DNA from: Paenirhodobacter populi
Lineage (GTDB): Bacteria; Pseudomonadota; Alphaproteobacteria; Rhodobacterales; Rhodobacteraceae
Length of the DNA stretch: 64,000 nt
Reading direction: 5' to 3'
Assembly (NCBI RefSeq): GCF_004022215.1
Contig: NZ_SAUZ01000024.1
Coordinates: 1-64,000 of the forward strand
Positions 8,039-17,151 of the stretch are shown here, one piece after another; the stretch's first letter is position 1; each line of letters opens with the position of its first letter. The translations under genes and the position numbers were made by a program. The notes under the pieces were generated by a model that was given only the letters and a program-made list of their open reading frames with translations, did no database searches and was not told where the DNA came from.

Positions 8039-9346
8039 TCAGACCACCACCGTCCGCGCCTGCTGCGGGCCGACCTCGAACACCTTGCGGTAGCGCGCGA
8101 TCTCCTCGGCCGGGCCGGTCGCCTTTTCGGGGTTGTCGGACAGTTTCACCGTTGGCCGGCCGTTCGCCGACACCGCCTTGCACACCAGACTGAAGGGCGC
8201 CAGCGCGTCATTCGGCACCAGATGGCGGAAATCGTTGGTCAGAAGCGTGCCCCAGCCGAAGCTGACCTTCACCCGCCCATGGAATCGCGCGTAGAGATCG
8301 CGGATCTCGGGCACGTCGAGCCCGTCGGAGAAGATCACCAGCTTGTCGCGCGGATCCTCGCCCCGCGATTTCCACCAGTCGATCGCCATCTCCGCCCCGG
8401 CCACCGGATCGCCGGAATCGATGCGGATGCCGGTCCAGCCAGCCAGCCAGCCGGGCGCATGGTCGAGGAACCCCTTCGTCCCGTAGGTGTCGGGCAGGAT
8501 GATCCGCAGGTTGCCGTCATGTTCCTCGTGCCAGTCGGCCAGAACGCGGTAGGGCGCCTTGCGCAATTCGTCATCCGTCTCGGCCAGCGCGGCATAGACC
8601 ATCGGCAGTTCATGGGCGTTGGTGCCCACCGCCTCAAGGTCGCGGCGCATGGCGATCAGGCAGTTCGACGTGCCGGTGAAGGCCCCGCCTTCGGAGGCGT
8701 CCCCCAGCCCCTCGATCATCGCCTGCACGCACCAGTCCTGCCACAGGAAGCTGTGCCGCCGCCGGGTGCCGAAATCGGCGATCTTGAGCCCCGGCAGCTT
8801 GCGCAGGTTCTCGATCTTTTCCCACAGGCGGGTCATCGCGCGGGCATAGAGGATCTGCAGGTCGAACCGCCCCATCCGGTTCAGCACGGCGCGGGAGCGC
8901 AGCTCCATCAGGATGGCGAGGGCGGGGATTTCCCACAGCATCACCTCGGGCCAGGCGCCCTCGAAGGTCAGCTCGTATTGCCCGTCGCGCTTTTCCAGAT
9001 GATAGGGCGGCAGGTGGACATTCTCGAACCATTCCATGAAGTCCGAGCGGAACATCTGCCGCTTGCCGTAGAAGTTGTTGCCGCGCAGCCAGGTGCTTTC
9101 GCCGCGCGTGAGCCGCAGGCCGCGGGCGTAGTCGAGCTGTTCGCGCAGCTCGCCCTCGTCGATCAGCTCGGCGAGGCGGATGGATTTCGATCGGTTGATC
9201 AGGCTGAATTCCACCCGCGTGTCGCGCTTGTTGCGGAACACCGACTGGCACATCAGCAGCTTGTAGAAATCGGTGTCGATCAGCGAGCGGACGATCGGGT
9301 CGATCTTCCATTTGTGGTTGTAGACGCGGGTTGCGATGTCGACCAT
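8039..9346 (-). CDS. pncB: Nicotinate phosphoribosyltransferase
   Basis: Converts nicotinate, PRPP and ATP to nicotinate mononucleotide in the Preiss-Handler NAD salvage pathway. The 435-aa product has the normal length. The N-terminal block [23 protein letters not shown] near the middle, [17 protein letters not shown] and [10 protein letters not shown] match the family. I place the start at ATG 9346 ([10 protein letters not shown]), six bases before the end of pncA; a GTG start a few codons upstream is also possible. It forms a two-gene operon with pncA, which supplies its substrate. Confidence 0.94.
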   Translation of the reverse strand: MVDIATRVYNHKWKIDPIVRSLIDTDFYKLLMCQSVFRNKRDTRVEFSLINRSKSIRLAELIDEGELREQLDYARGLRLTRGESTWLRGNNFYGKRQMFRSDFMEWFENVHLPPYHLEKRDGQYELTFEGAWPEVMLWEIPALAILMELRSRAVLNRMGRFDLQILYARAMTRLWEKIENLRKLPGLKIADFGTRRRHSFLWQDWCVQAMIEGLGDASEGGAFTGTSNCLIAMRRDLEAVGTNAHELPMVYAALAETDDELRKAPYRVLADWHEEHDGNLRIILPDTYGTKGFLDHAPGWLAGWTGIRIDSGDPVAGAEMAIDWWKSRGEDPRDKLVIFSDGLDVPEIRDLYARFHGRVKVSFGWGTLLTNDFRHLVPNDALAPFSLVCKAVSANGRPTVKLSDNPEKATGPAEEIARYRKVFEVGPQQARTVVV

Positions 9347-9351
9347 GTCCG

Positions 9352-9960
9352 TCACTCCGCCAGAACCACGCCGGCGGCGCGCATCGCATCGCGCGCCCCG
9401 GCGAGCGAACCGTTCAGGTCGATGGCCCGGCACGCGCCTTGCAGCACCCGGGCGTTGAAGCCGAGCTTCGCCGCATCGATCGCCGACCAGGCCACGCAGA
9501 AATCGAGCGCGAGGCCCACGAAGGTCAGATCGGTGATGCCGCGTTCCCGCAGATAGCCCGCAAGGCCGGTGGGGGTGCTGTGGTCGTTCTCGAAGAAGGC
9601 GGAATAGCTGTCGATGGCGGGGCGGAAGCCCTTGCGCAGGATCAGATCGGCGGGATCGACGGTCAGCGCGGGATGGAAGGCCGCGCCTTCGCTCCCCCAG
9701 ACGCAATGCACGGGCCAGAGCGTCTGCGGCCCATAGGGCAGCTCGATCGTCGAGAAGGGGGTGGCGCCCTCGTGCATCGCCGCGAAGGAGGAATGTTCCT
9801 CGGGGTGCCAGTCCTGCGTCAGCACGGTGACCGGATATTCCTGCATCAGCGCGTTGACGCGCGGGATGATTTCATCGCCACCGGCGACGGCCAGCGCTCC
9901 GCCCGGGCAGAAATCATTCTGGATGTCGATCACGATCAGGGCTTCGGAAACGTCTGCCAT
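9352..9960 (-). CDS. pncA: Nicotinamidase
   Basis: Hydrolyses nicotinamide to nicotinate, feeding PncB directly downstream. The 202-aa protein has the cysteine-hydrolase triad Asp12 (VIDIQNDFC), Lys111 (LRKGFRP) and Cys156 ([11 protein letters not shown]). Metal ligands Asp51, His53 and His57 lie in [10 protein letters not shown]. The spacing to pncB is 5 bp, a clear operon for NAD recycling. Confidence 0.94.
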   Translation of the reverse strand: MADVSEALIVIDIQNDFCPGGALAVAGGDEIIPRVNALMQEYPVTVLTQDWHPEEHSSFAAMHEGATPFSTIELPYGPQTLWPVHCVWGSEGAAFHPALTVDPADLILRKGFRPAIDSYSAFFENDHSTPTGLAGYLRERGITDLTFVGLALDFCVAWSAIDAAKLGFNARVLQGACRAIDLNGSLAGARDAMRAAGVVLAE

Positions 9961-10058
9961 GTCTTCCCCCTCTTTGGCATATGCCTAGGACGCGCATGCC
10001 CCCCGGTCAATTGCCGTCAGAAGGAAAGAGGCAGGGATTCGCCCCCTGCCCCGTCCGT

Positions 10059-11372
10059 TCAGCCGCGCAGCGCCTCGGCGGGCGCCTGCCGGTAGGCCAG
10101 CACCGCGGGCAGCAGCGCCAGCACCGCCGCCACCGCCAGCAGGACCAGCAACAGCATCCCGTCTTCGGCGGCGAAAGCCACCGGCAGGCCGAAGCCGCGT
10201 TCCGCCGCGAAGATGCCCGACAGCACCTGCGCCGCCGCACAGCCGAGCGCGAAGCCCAGCAGCACGCCCGCCGCCACCAGCACGAACAGCTCCAGCCAGA
10301 CGATGCCGAAGACCGCCCCGCCCGGCGCGCCAAAGGCCCGCAGCGCGCCGATCTGCCTGCGCCTTTGCCCGACATGGATCACCGTCACCAAGAGCAGCGC
10401 CGCCGCCACCAGAAGCTGCGCCCCCGCCGCGATGACGGCCAGCACCTTCTTCATGTCGCCAAGGGTGGCGTAGAGGCTGGTCAGCACCTCGCCGGGGAAG
10501 ACCGCCAGCGTCTGGCCGTTGCCGCGGTATTCCTGCCGCAGCTTGTAGGCGTCGGCGATGGTCTTCGGCTTGACGAGGATCGCGGGCAGGCCGGGCACCG
10601 CGCCGCGATGCCAGTGTTCGCCCAGGGGCGCGTCGGGGTCGATCCCCTCGTGGCCGTGTTCATGTTCGTCTTCGTCATCGTGATGGCCAGCCTCTTCGAC
10701 ATGGTCGTGATCGTGGCCGTCGTGGCCGGCCTCTTCTTCTTCGTGGTCATGATCCTCGTCTTCCTCATGGCCCAGCCCGTGGACGTGCCAGACCGCCTGA
10801 ATGGGCACGAGGATGGCGCGGTCCCACGGCGTGCCCGTGGGGTTCAGCTTGCCGGCGACGGTATAATTCACCCCGCCATGGGCATGGCCGCCTTCGGACA
10901 GGCGCCCGTGGGTCGGGGTGATCGTCTCGCCGATCGCCAGATCCACGGCGGAGCCTATGACCGCCTCCCCCTCGACGTCGAAGATATGGCCGGCGGCAAA
11001 GCCGCTGCCGGTGCGGTCGATCAGCGTCGTCGTGGTGCCGACGATCGGATAGCCCGCGTGAAAATCGCCGAAGCCCACCGGGGCGGCCCAGTCGACGCGC
11101 GGATCCTCGGACAGGTCGATCAGGTTGTCGCCCGAGATCAGCGGCAGTGCCGAGGGTTGCAGGAAGACCGAGGACAGGATCAGCTGCGTCTCGCTGCCCG
11201 GGGCGCCGATCACCAGATCGAATTTCTCCGCCGCCCGCGCCGAGCCGAGCCGCAAGGCCCGTTCCTGCAGGCTGACGCCAACGCCCAATGCCACCGCCAG
11301 AGCGATCAGCAGGACGATCACCACCGAACCGGCCCAAAGCCGTTTCAGGTCCGCCAGAACGAAACGGATCAT
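10059..11372 (-). CDS. ABC transporter permease, FtsX/MacB type, with His-rich periplasmic loop
   Basis: A 437-aa membrane protein with the FtsX-type layout: one N-terminal membrane helix (about 14-36), a large extracytoplasmic domain, and three C-terminal helices after about residue 325. Residues 196-255 are packed with His, Asp and Glu (runs of HEEDEDHDHE and HDGHDHDH type), a metal-binding stretch seen in zinc-handling proteins. Its start overlaps the ATPase stop by 4 bp. ATPase, FtsX-type permease and DUF3299 protein recall the zinc-regulated zrg cluster described in Vibrio, but its periplasmic ZrgA (DUF2796) protein is not here. A metal-related role is inferred. Confidence 0.8.
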   Translation of the reverse strand: MIRFVLADLKRLWAGSVVIVLLIALAVALGVGVSLQERALRLGSARAAEKFDLVIGAPGSETQLILSSVFLQPSALPLISGDNLIDLSEDPRVDWAAPVGFGDFHAGYPIVGTTTTLIDRTGSGFAAGHIFDVEGEAVIGSAVDLAIGETITPTHGRLSEGGHAHGGVNYTVAGKLNPTGTPWDRAILVPIQAVWHVHGLGHEEDEDHDHEEEEAGHDGHDHDHVEEAGHHDDEDEHEHGHEGIDPDAPLGEHWHRGAVPGLPAILVKPKTIADAYKLRQEYRGNGQTLAVFPGEVLTSLYATLGDMKKVLAVIAAGAQLLVAAALLLVTVIHVGQRRRQIGALRAFGAPGGAVFGIVWLELFVLVAAGVLLGFALGCAAAQVLSGIFAAERGFGLPVAFAAEDGMLLLVLLAVAAVLALLPAVLAYRQAPAEALRG

Positions 11373-12055
11373 GCGACAGGCTCCCCGATGGTGTCCGAAA
11401 CGATGCGGCCGTCCGCCAGCGCGATGCGGCGGGGGATCTGCGCGGCAAGGCGCGGATCGTGCGAAACGACGATCAGCGTCGCCCCGGTCTGCACGGCCAG
11501 ATCCAGCAGCAGCGAGCCGATCGCCGCGCCGTTTTCGGGATCGAGGCTGGCCGTCGGTTCATCCGCGACGATGACACCCGGATCGCGCAGCACCGCCCGC
11601 GCCACGGCGACGCGCTGCATTTCGCCGCGCGACATGGTTTCGACCTTCTGGCCGGGGCGCGAGAGGCCAACCCGCTCCAGCAGCGCCCCTGCCCGCGCGA
11701 CCATCGCCGCATCGGCCACCCGCGACAGGCGCGCCGGCAGCAGCACGTTGTCCAGCGCGGAAAGGCCGGGGAACAGGTGGAAATCCTGCATCACCAGACC
11801 GATGTTGGCGCCGCGCCAGCGGTCCCGCGCGCCTTCGGACAGGGTGCCGATGTCGGTCCCGTCCCAGTTCACCCGGCCCCGCGTCGCGCGTTCGAGCCCG
11901 GTGATGATATTGACGAAGGTGGATTTTCCAGACCCGGACGGGCCGACCACCACGACGCGGTCGCCCGCGGGGATATCCAGTGCGGGCACATGCAGCACCG
12001 GCGCGGCAAGACCCGGAAAGGTCACCGCGATGTCATCGAGATGAAGGGAGGGCAT
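11369..12055 (-). CDS. ABC transporter ATP-binding protein (LolD/MacB-like)
   Basis: A 228-aa nucleotide-binding subunit. Walker A is GPSGSGKST (38-46), the Q-loop VMQDFHLFPG, Walker B VIVADEP (160-166) and the H-loop VSHD. The signature motif is MSRGEMQ (140-146) rather than the usual LSGGQ/E, an unusual but still Gly-Glu/Gln-containing variant. It partners the FtsX-type permease immediately downstream (ATGA overlap). The transported substrate is not shown by sequence; zinc is suggested by the neighbours. Confidence 0.88.
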   Translation of the reverse strand: MPSLHLDDIAVTFPGLAAPVLHVPALDIPAGDRVVVVGPSGSGKSTFVNIITGLERATRGRVNWDGTDIGTLSEGARDRWRGANIGLVMQDFHLFPGLSALDNVLLPARLSRVADAAMVARAGALLERVGLSRPGQKVETMSRGEMQRVAVARAVLRDPGVIVADEPTASLDPENGAAIGSLLLDLAVQTGATLIVVSHDPRLAAQIPRRIALADGRIVSDTIGEPVA

Positions 12056-12063
12056 TCTCTGTG

Positions 12064-12507
12064 TCAGGCCATTCCGTAGCGGGCGTCGCGCAGCCGCAGC
12101 TGGCTGACGAAGCCGGTTTCAGGATCCATCCAGGATCCGCGTTCCAGCCGCCCGGTCACCGCGATCCGCTGGTTCGGCTGCACGAAGGTCTGCCGCTTGT
12201 CCAGATAGACGACCATGATGTTGTCCGGCCAGTCGGAATCGCTGGAACAGAAGGGACAGATCGACATCGGGATCTGCGTCAGGACGAAGAACTGCGCCTC
12301 GGCCTTGAGCGGCGGGGCCATGAACCCCTGAATGCGGATGGTCTGATCCGTCAGGTTCAGCACCTTGTCGGAGAATTTCAGGCCAAGCGCGCTGAAGGAT
12401 GCGTAAAGCTCGTCAAAGGTGATCTCGGGGGGTGCGGCCAGCGCCGGTCGCGCCGCGACAAGCGCCATGGTTGCCGCCATTCCGGTCAGACAGTCTCTGC
12501 GTTGCAT
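12064..12507 (-). CDS. Exported DUF3299-type protein
   Basis: A 147-aa protein with an N-terminal export signal. RRDCLTG followed by a hydrophobic Ala-rich stretch to about residue 25 could be a Tat-type or Sec signal. The mature part has the DUF3299 pattern: VLNLTDQTIRIQGFMAPP, an ICPFCSSDSDWP segment and a strand-rich end, an OB-fold-like layout. The C-x-x-C motif in ICPFCSS may bind metal. It lies 8 bp upstream of the ABC ATPase and downstream of phoA. DUF3299 proteins recur beside such ABC pairs; their biochemical role is not known to me. Confidence 0.75.
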   Translation of the reverse strand: MQRRDCLTGMAATMALVAARPALAAPPEITFDELYASFSALGLKFSDKVLNLTDQTIRIQGFMAPPLKAEAQFFVLTQIPMSICPFCSSDSDWPDNIMVVYLDKRQTFVQPNQRIAVTGRLERGSWMDPETGFVSQLRLRDARYGMA

Positions 12508-12529
12508 CGTCAGCCTCCTGAAATCAGGG

Positions 12530-12563
12530 GAACCTGCCCGGGGCTCGCCGCCCGGACAGGTTC
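12530..12563 (-). terminator. Stem-loop between phoA and the DUF3299-ABC genes
   Basis: Ten bases after the phoA stop the minus strand forms a 13-bp stem (arms GAACCTGTCCGGG and CCCGGGCAGGTTC, with one U-G pair) around an 8-nt loop. No U-run follows, so it is better read as a leaky terminator or mRNA-stabilising hairpin that sets the ratio of phoA to the downstream genes. Confidence 0.55.
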
Positions 12564-12572
12564 ATGGTCACA

Positions 12573-14327
12573 TCACTTCTTGTCGGCGCCAAGGGCGAAG
12601 GCGTCGACCAGCACCTTGTAGACGTCCGACTGTTCCATGTAGCCCCTGAAGCCTTCGGAGCCCGGGCCGGTCGCCTGAAGGACCACATCATCGACCGCGT
12701 GGACGGCGGTGTCGTTGTCCTTGGGGATGTTGCCGACGCGCAGAACCGCACCGGGAACGTCCTTGTAGGCCTCGTTGGCGATGTATTCGCCGTTTTCGTT
12801 CTTCACGGCCGGCTCGAACGGACCGTCAAGCTTCGGGCCCCAGGTTTCGTAATAGTCGGGGAAGTTGTTGGCGAACATCGCGATATGGCGCGACACCGCG
12901 ATGCTGTCCGGATAGCCGTCGCCGTCGGCGTCGACATAGTTCGGGAAGCCGGCCTCGTCATAAACGCCGACCTTGTCGCGGCCTTCGCCGGGCTTGTCCT
13001 CGTCGATCGTGCCGATGAGCCCGACGCCGTGGGTGTGGTCGCCGGTCACGACGATCATCGTATCCGGGTTGTTGGCGGCGAACTCGCGGGCGAGCGCGAC
13101 GACATGGTCAAGCTCGATCGTCTCGACCACCGCACGTTCCCAGTCCATCGGGTGGGACATCTTGTCGACCGAGGCGCCCTCGACCATCAGGAAGAAGCCG
13201 TCGGGGTTCTTGGACAGCTGGTCGAGCGCCACCTTCGTCATGTCGACGAGGCCGGGCTGATCGCCGAACTTGCCGACGGTGCCCTTCTTGAGCTGGTTGC
13301 GGTCAAGCCAGGTGTCCATGTTGCCGGTGTGGAACAGGCCGAGCAGCTTGCCCTGGTTCGAGCCTTCGGCCGCGGCGAGTTCGGACTTGGTCGTGACGAC
13401 ACTGTAGCCCGCATCCTGGAACAGCTGGATGTAGTCCTTGTCGTCCTTGCGCTTGGAGCCCGGGATATCCGACTTGAGGAAATAGGCCGAACCGCCGCCC
13501 AGCAGAACGTCGGGCTGAACGTCGTAGAACATGCCCACGATCTCGGGCTTGTCGGCGCGCTTGCGGGTGTGCGCGACGAGCGCGGCGGGCGTCGCATCTT
13601 CCAGCTCGGCGGTCGAGATGATGCCGATCGACTTGTTCGAGGCGCGGCGCAGCGCCTCGGCGATGGTTTCCACCTTGGGATCGTCGAAGCTGTCCGGCGT
13701 GCGGTCGGCATAGACGCCAAGCGCATTCACCCGGCTTTTGTGGCCGGTCATGTAAGCCGACATCGTATTGGCCGAGTCGGTCGCGATCGAATGGGTCGAG
13801 GAGGTGCCGATGAAGGCCATCCGGTCGAGGTCGTCCATCGCCAGCCGGCCGTCGGCCTTGCCCTCGGTCATGCCCTTGGACATGATCCGCGCGGCGGTGC
13901 GGTGGGCGACCGACAGGCCGTCGCCGAGGATGAAGATGATGTTCTTGGCCTTGGGCGTCGCGTCCGTGCCGAAGACGTCCCAGGTGACCGATTTCGCCTC
14001 GTCACCTGCCTTGACCGAAACGGTGTAGGCGCCCGGTTCGGCAAGCGCCAGATCGCGCAGGATCAGGGCCGAGCCCAGAACCTTGTCGTCCTTGCCCTTT
14101 TCCTCGGTCACGAATTGCGCCGGTGCGCCGAAAACCTCGGCGTAGGGCTTGCCGTTCACGGTGACTTCTACCGCATCTTCGGGATGGACGTTGTCCAGCT
14201 CGACCTTGAAGTCGAACTTCGAGTTCACAAGGATCGTTGCCCGGTCGAGCGGATAGATGGTGGTGTCGGCAAATGCCGCACCGGTCAGAACAGTCGTCGC
14301 CGCGAGTGCAGCAAGCAGGATACGCAT
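12573..14327 (-). CDS. phoA: Alkaline phosphatase, periplasmic
   Basis: A 584-aa secreted phosphomonoesterase that releases phosphate from organic esters. Signal peptide residues 1-20 end in AFA. About residues 25-120 look like an Ig-like extension. The catalytic domain begins NIIFILGDGLS with metal ligand Asp136, and the nucleophile is Ser185 (ATDSANTMSAYMTG). VEGASVDKMSHP and VVTGDHTHG supply further zinc ligands. An EF-hand-like DADGDGYPDS loop suggests calcium binding. A tandem Pho box lies 51 bp upstream of the start, so PhoB control is likely. The following DUF3299-ABC genes may be cotranscribed. Confidence 0.92.
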   Translation of the reverse strand: MRILLAALAATTVLTGAAFADTTIYPLDRATILVNSKFDFKVELDNVHPEDAVEVTVNGKPYAEVFGAPAQFVTEEKGKDDKVLGSALILRDLALAEPGAYTVSVKAGDEAKSVTWDVFGTDATPKAKNIIFILGDGLSVAHRTAARIMSKGMTEGKADGRLAMDDLDRMAFIGTSSTHSIATDSANTMSAYMTGHKSRVNALGVYADRTPDSFDDPKVETIAEALRRASNKSIGIISTAELEDATPAALVAHTRKRADKPEIVGMFYDVQPDVLLGGGSAYFLKSDIPGSKRKDDKDYIQLFQDAGYSVVTTKSELAAAEGSNQGKLLGLFHTGNMDTWLDRNQLKKGTVGKFGDQPGLVDMTKVALDQLSKNPDGFFLMVEGASVDKMSHPMDWERAVVETIELDHVVALAREFAANNPDTMIVVTGDHTHGVGLIGTIDEDKPGEGRDKVGVYDEAGFPNYVDADGDGYPDSIAVSRHIAMFANNFPDYYETWGPKLDGPFEPAVKNENGEYIANEAYKDVPGAVLRVGNIPKDNDTAVHAVDDVVLQATGPGSEGFRGYMEQSDVYKVLVDAFALGADKK

Positions 14328-14377
14328 GGATCGCCTCTTGTGGTCGTGATCTCCTGCCGGTGCGCTAGACCCCGATT

Positions 14378-14395
14378 GTCACAGATCCGTGACAG
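14378..14395 (-). promoter_or_regulatory. Pho box upstream of phoA
   Basis: Minus strand CTGTCAC-GGAT-CTGTGAC: two 7-bp direct repeats with a 4-bp spacer, the PhoB half-site spacing. Each half differs from the CTGTCAT consensus by only one or two bases. It is correctly oriented and positioned for phoA activation. Confidence 0.75.
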
Positions 14396-14483
14396 GATAT
14401 TGTTTTTTGCCCCTTCTTGCGACGATAAGCAGTCCTGTCGCCGGAAACGCCGCGCGAACCCCGTTTCGGGGTGCGAAATTCCA

Positions 14484-14520
14484 GTGATAACATAACGAAT
14501 ACAATATGTTATAAAATCAC
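14484..14520. promoter_or_regulatory. Dyad operator overlapping the trhO -10, Zur-like
   Basis: In the phoA-trhO divergent gap, ATAACAT (14487-14493) and ATGTTAT (14506-14512) form an inverted repeat, with a second outer pair GTGAT / ATCAC (14484-14488 and 14516-14520). TATAAA at 14510-14515 is a good -10 for trhO. The half-site ATGTTATAAAATCAC resembles the enterobacterial Zur consensus (ATGTTATANTATAACAT). Zur assignment is a hypothesis prompted by the zinc-linked genes downstream of phoA. Confidence 0.4.
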
Positions 14521-14538
14521 TCAAGCCTTGAGAACCCC

Positions 14539-15459
14539 ATGCTGACCGTCGCCGCGCTGTATCATTTCACCCGATTCGAATCCCCCGAGGCGCTGAAGGC
14601 GCCGCTGGCCAAGGTCGCCTGCGCGAACGGGGTGCGGGGGACGCTGCTGCTGGCGCGCGAGGGGATCAACGGCACCATCGCCGGCACACGGGAGGGGATC
14701 GACAGGGTACTCGCGCATATCCGCGCCCTGCCCGGCTGCGCGGATCTGGAGTGGAAGGAAAGCAGCGCGCGGGAGATGCCCTTCGGCCGGATGAAGGTGC
14801 GGCTCAAGGCGGAGATCGTCACGATGGGCCAGCCGGATGTCGATCCGCGCGCCTCCGTCGGGCATTACGTCGAACCGCAGGACTGGAATGCGCTGATCTC
14901 GGCCCCCGATGTGGTGGTGATCGACACCCGCAACGATTACGAGGTGGGGATCGGCACCTTCGACGGCGCCATCGACCCGCAGACCCGCAGCTTTCGTGAC
15001 TTCCCGCGCTGGTGGCAGGAAAACGCGGCGCGTTTCCACAACAAGCGCATCGCGATGTTCTGCACCGGCGGTATCCGTTGCGAGAAATCGACCAATTACC
15101 TGATGTCGCAGGGCGTGGACGAGGTCTACCACCTGAAGGGCGGCATCCTGAAATATCTGGAACAGGTGCCCGAGGAAGAAAGCCTTTGGCAGGGGGAATG
15201 CTTCGTCTTCGACCGGCGCGTCAGCCTGAAGCACGGGCTGAAACAGGGCGAACATGACCTGTGCCACGCCTGCCGCCGGCCGATCTCGGCCGCGGACAAG
15301 CTGAGCCCGGATTACGAACAGGGCGTCAGTTGCCCGCGCTGCATCGGCGAGTATTCAAACGACGATCGCGCCCGCTTTCGCGAGCGCGAGCATCAGATCC
15401 GCCTTGCCGCGGAACGCGGCGCGGAGCCGCATTCCAAGGCGAACCGGATGCCGGACTGA
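14539..15459 (+). CDS. trhO: tRNA uridine(34) hydroxylase, rhodanese-domain
   Basis: A 306-aa YceA/TrhO protein that uses oxygen to hydroxylate U34 of tRNA, on the path to 5-carboxymethoxyuridine-type modifications. The N-terminal ferredoxin-like part carries [14 protein letters not shown]. The rhodanese domain has [15 protein letters not shown] and the active-site loop [12 protein letters not shown] (Cys175, Cys181). The C-terminus adds CHACRRP and CPRC, probably a zinc site. The start is ATG at 14539; its promoter appears to overlap the dyad upstream. Confidence 0.93.
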   Translation: MLTVAALYHFTRFESPEALKAPLAKVACANGVRGTLLLAREGINGTIAGTREGIDRVLAHIRALPGCADLEWKESSAREMPFGRMKVRLKAEIVTMGQPDVDPRASVGHYVEPQDWNALISAPDVVVIDTRNDYEVGIGTFDGAIDPQTRSFRDFPRWWQENAARFHNKRIAMFCTGGIRCEKSTNYLMSQGVDEVYHLKGGILKYLEQVPEEESLWQGECFVFDRRVSLKHGLKQGEHDLCHACRRPISAADKLSPDYEQGVSCPRCIGEYSNDDRARFREREHQIRLAAERGAEPHSKANRMPD

Positions 15460-15502
15460 GCCGTCGTCACCCGCCGCGAGGGAAAGGCGGCGGGAAACCG
15501 CG

Positions 15503-15676
15503 TCAGACCGGTGGTTTGCCACGCACGGCGCGGGCGATCATCGCCACGACGAACAGCACGATGAAGATCAGGAACAGGATCTTTGCGATCCCGGCCGAAG
15601 TCCCCGCAATGCCGCCGAAGCCGAGCGCCGCCGCAATCAGTGCGATGACCAGAAAAGTCAGTGCCCATCCAAGCAT
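15503..15676 (-). CDS. DUF1328 small membrane protein
   Basis: A 57-aa protein with two hydrophobic helices (about 5-24 and 31-50) and the DUF1328/YtjA pattern [20 protein letters not shown] then [13 protein letters not shown] strong GGAGG lies 7 nt upstream of ATG 15676, which fixes the start; longer frames upstream are spurious. Members are inner-membrane proteins of unknown, possibly stress-related role. Confidence 0.85.
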   Translation of the reverse strand: MLGWALTFLVIALIAAALGFGGIAGTSAGIAKILFLIFIVLFVVAMIARAVRGKPPV

Positions 15677-15848
15677 GTCGTCCTCCTTCGGGTGAGTTGA
15701 TCGGCCGCTGGGGCGGCCCATGATCGTTACTCGGACCATGAGCCAGCAACGCATGGTGGCGCGGAATGGTTCCGCAGAGGAATTCTGGCGGGATGGCAAG
15801 GAAAAGCCCCGGCCGATGGCCGGGGCAGTAACCGCGCGGGCGGCTGGA

Positions 15849-16955
15849 TCAGAGGCTCGCGTCCAGCGCGGCGACGATATGATCGCCCATGCCCGAGGTG
15901 GTGACCGGCACGCCTCCGTCCGGCCCCATCAGATCGGCGGTGCGGATGCCGTCGGCCAGAACCTTCTCGATCGCCGCTTCGATCCGCGTGGCCTCGTCCC
16001 CCTGATCGAAGGAATAGCGCAGGGCCATGGCAAAGCTGAGGATCGTGGCGATCGGGTTCGCCTTCCCCTGCCCCGCGATGTCGGGCGCCGAGCCGTGGAC
16101 GGGTTCATACATCGCCTTGGGCCGGCCATTCGCCATCGGCGCGCCGAGCGAGGCCGACGGCAGCATGCCGAGCGAGCCGGTCAGCATCGCCGCGCAATCC
16201 GAAAGGATGTCGCCGAACAGGTTGTCGGTCAGGATCACGTCGAACTGCTTGGGCGTGCGGACAAGCTGCATGGCGCAGTTGTCGGCATACATGTGGTTCA
16301 GCGCGATCTCGGGGTAATCCTCGTCGCGGATCTTCTGCACGACCTCGCGCCAAAGGATGCCGGATTCCATCACATTGGCCTTTTCGACCGAGGTGACCTT
16401 GTTGCCGCGCCGCTTCGCCAGTTCAAAGGCCGAGCGCGCCACCCGGGCGATCTGCGATTCCGTGTAACGCTGGGTGTTGATGCCGACGCGCTCGTTCCCC
16501 TCGGTGAAGATGCCGCGGGGTTCGCCGAAATAGACGCCCGAGGTCAGCTCGCGCACGATCATGATGTCGAGCCCCGCCACCACGTCGCGCTTGAGCGAGG
16601 AGAAATCCGCCAGCGCGTCGAAGCATTGCGCCGGGCGCAGGTTGGCGTAGAGGTCCATTTCCTTGCGCAGGCGCAGCAGGCCGCGTTCCGGTTTCACCGC
16701 GAAATCGAGCGTGTCGTATTTCGGCCCGCCCACGGCGCCGAGCAGCACGGCATCCACCGCCTGCGCCTTGGCCATGGTTTCATCGGTCAGTGGCACGCCA
16801 TGCGCGTCATAAGCCGCGCCACCGACGAGATCCTCGCTGACGTCGAAGACAAGGCCGCGCTTGTCGCCAAGCCAGCCGATGATCTTTTTCACCTCGGCCA
16901 TGACTTCGGGGCCGATGCCGTCACCGGCGAGGATGAGAAGGGAAGGATTGGCCAT
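15849..16955 (-). CDS. leuB: 3-isopropylmalate dehydrogenase
   Basis: A 368-aa NAD-dependent dehydrogenase that oxidises and decarboxylates 3-isopropylmalate in leucine synthesis. Typical blocks are [54 protein letters not shown], the [28 protein letters not shown] region and [24 protein letters not shown]. It is the last leu gene of the minus-strand series leuC, hdeD-like, leuD, EEP protein, leuB. Repeat copy 2 lies just upstream. Confidence 0.96.
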   Translation of the reverse strand: MANPSLLILAGDGIGPEVMAEVKKIIGWLGDKRGLVFDVSEDLVGGAAYDAHGVPLTDETMAKAQAVDAVLLGAVGGPKYDTLDFAVKPERGLLRLRKEMDLYANLRPAQCFDALADFSSLKRDVVAGLDIMIVRELTSGVYFGEPRGIFTEGNERVGINTQRYTESQIARVARSAFELAKRRGNKVTSVEKANVMESGILWREVVQKIRDEDYPEIALNHMYADNCAMQLVRTPKQFDVILTDNLFGDILSDCAAMLTGSLGMLPSASLGAPMANGRPKAMYEPVHGSAPDIAGQGKANPIATILSFAMALRYSFDQGDEATRIEAAIEKVLADGIRTADLMGPDGGVPVTTSGMGDHIVAALDASL

Positions 16956-17047
16956 GCGTTTTCTCCTCCGACAGGGTCGGGAATGGCCTAGCCAAAGGGG
17001 CGGCGTGGGTCAAGCGCGGCGCTGTGCGGTTCACGGAGAGGAAGCAA

Positions 17048-17108
17048 GGGGGCCAGCCCCCTCGCCCGTTCCGGGCTCACCCCCGGGATATTTTCGGAAA
17101 GATGAAAA
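17048..17108 (+). repeat. Intergenic structured repeat, copy 2 (plus orientation)
   Basis: GGGGGCCAGCCCCC hairpin at 17048-17061, a second hairpin GCCCG-TTC-CGGGC, then the tail CACCCCCGGGATATTTTCGG and AAAGATGAAAA. It lies between the EEP gene and leuB, antisense to both genes. Confidence 0.8.
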
Positions 17109-17151
17109 GCCCGGAGACCGGGGAAGCGCGCTTGGCTGCGGGGCCGGTTCG

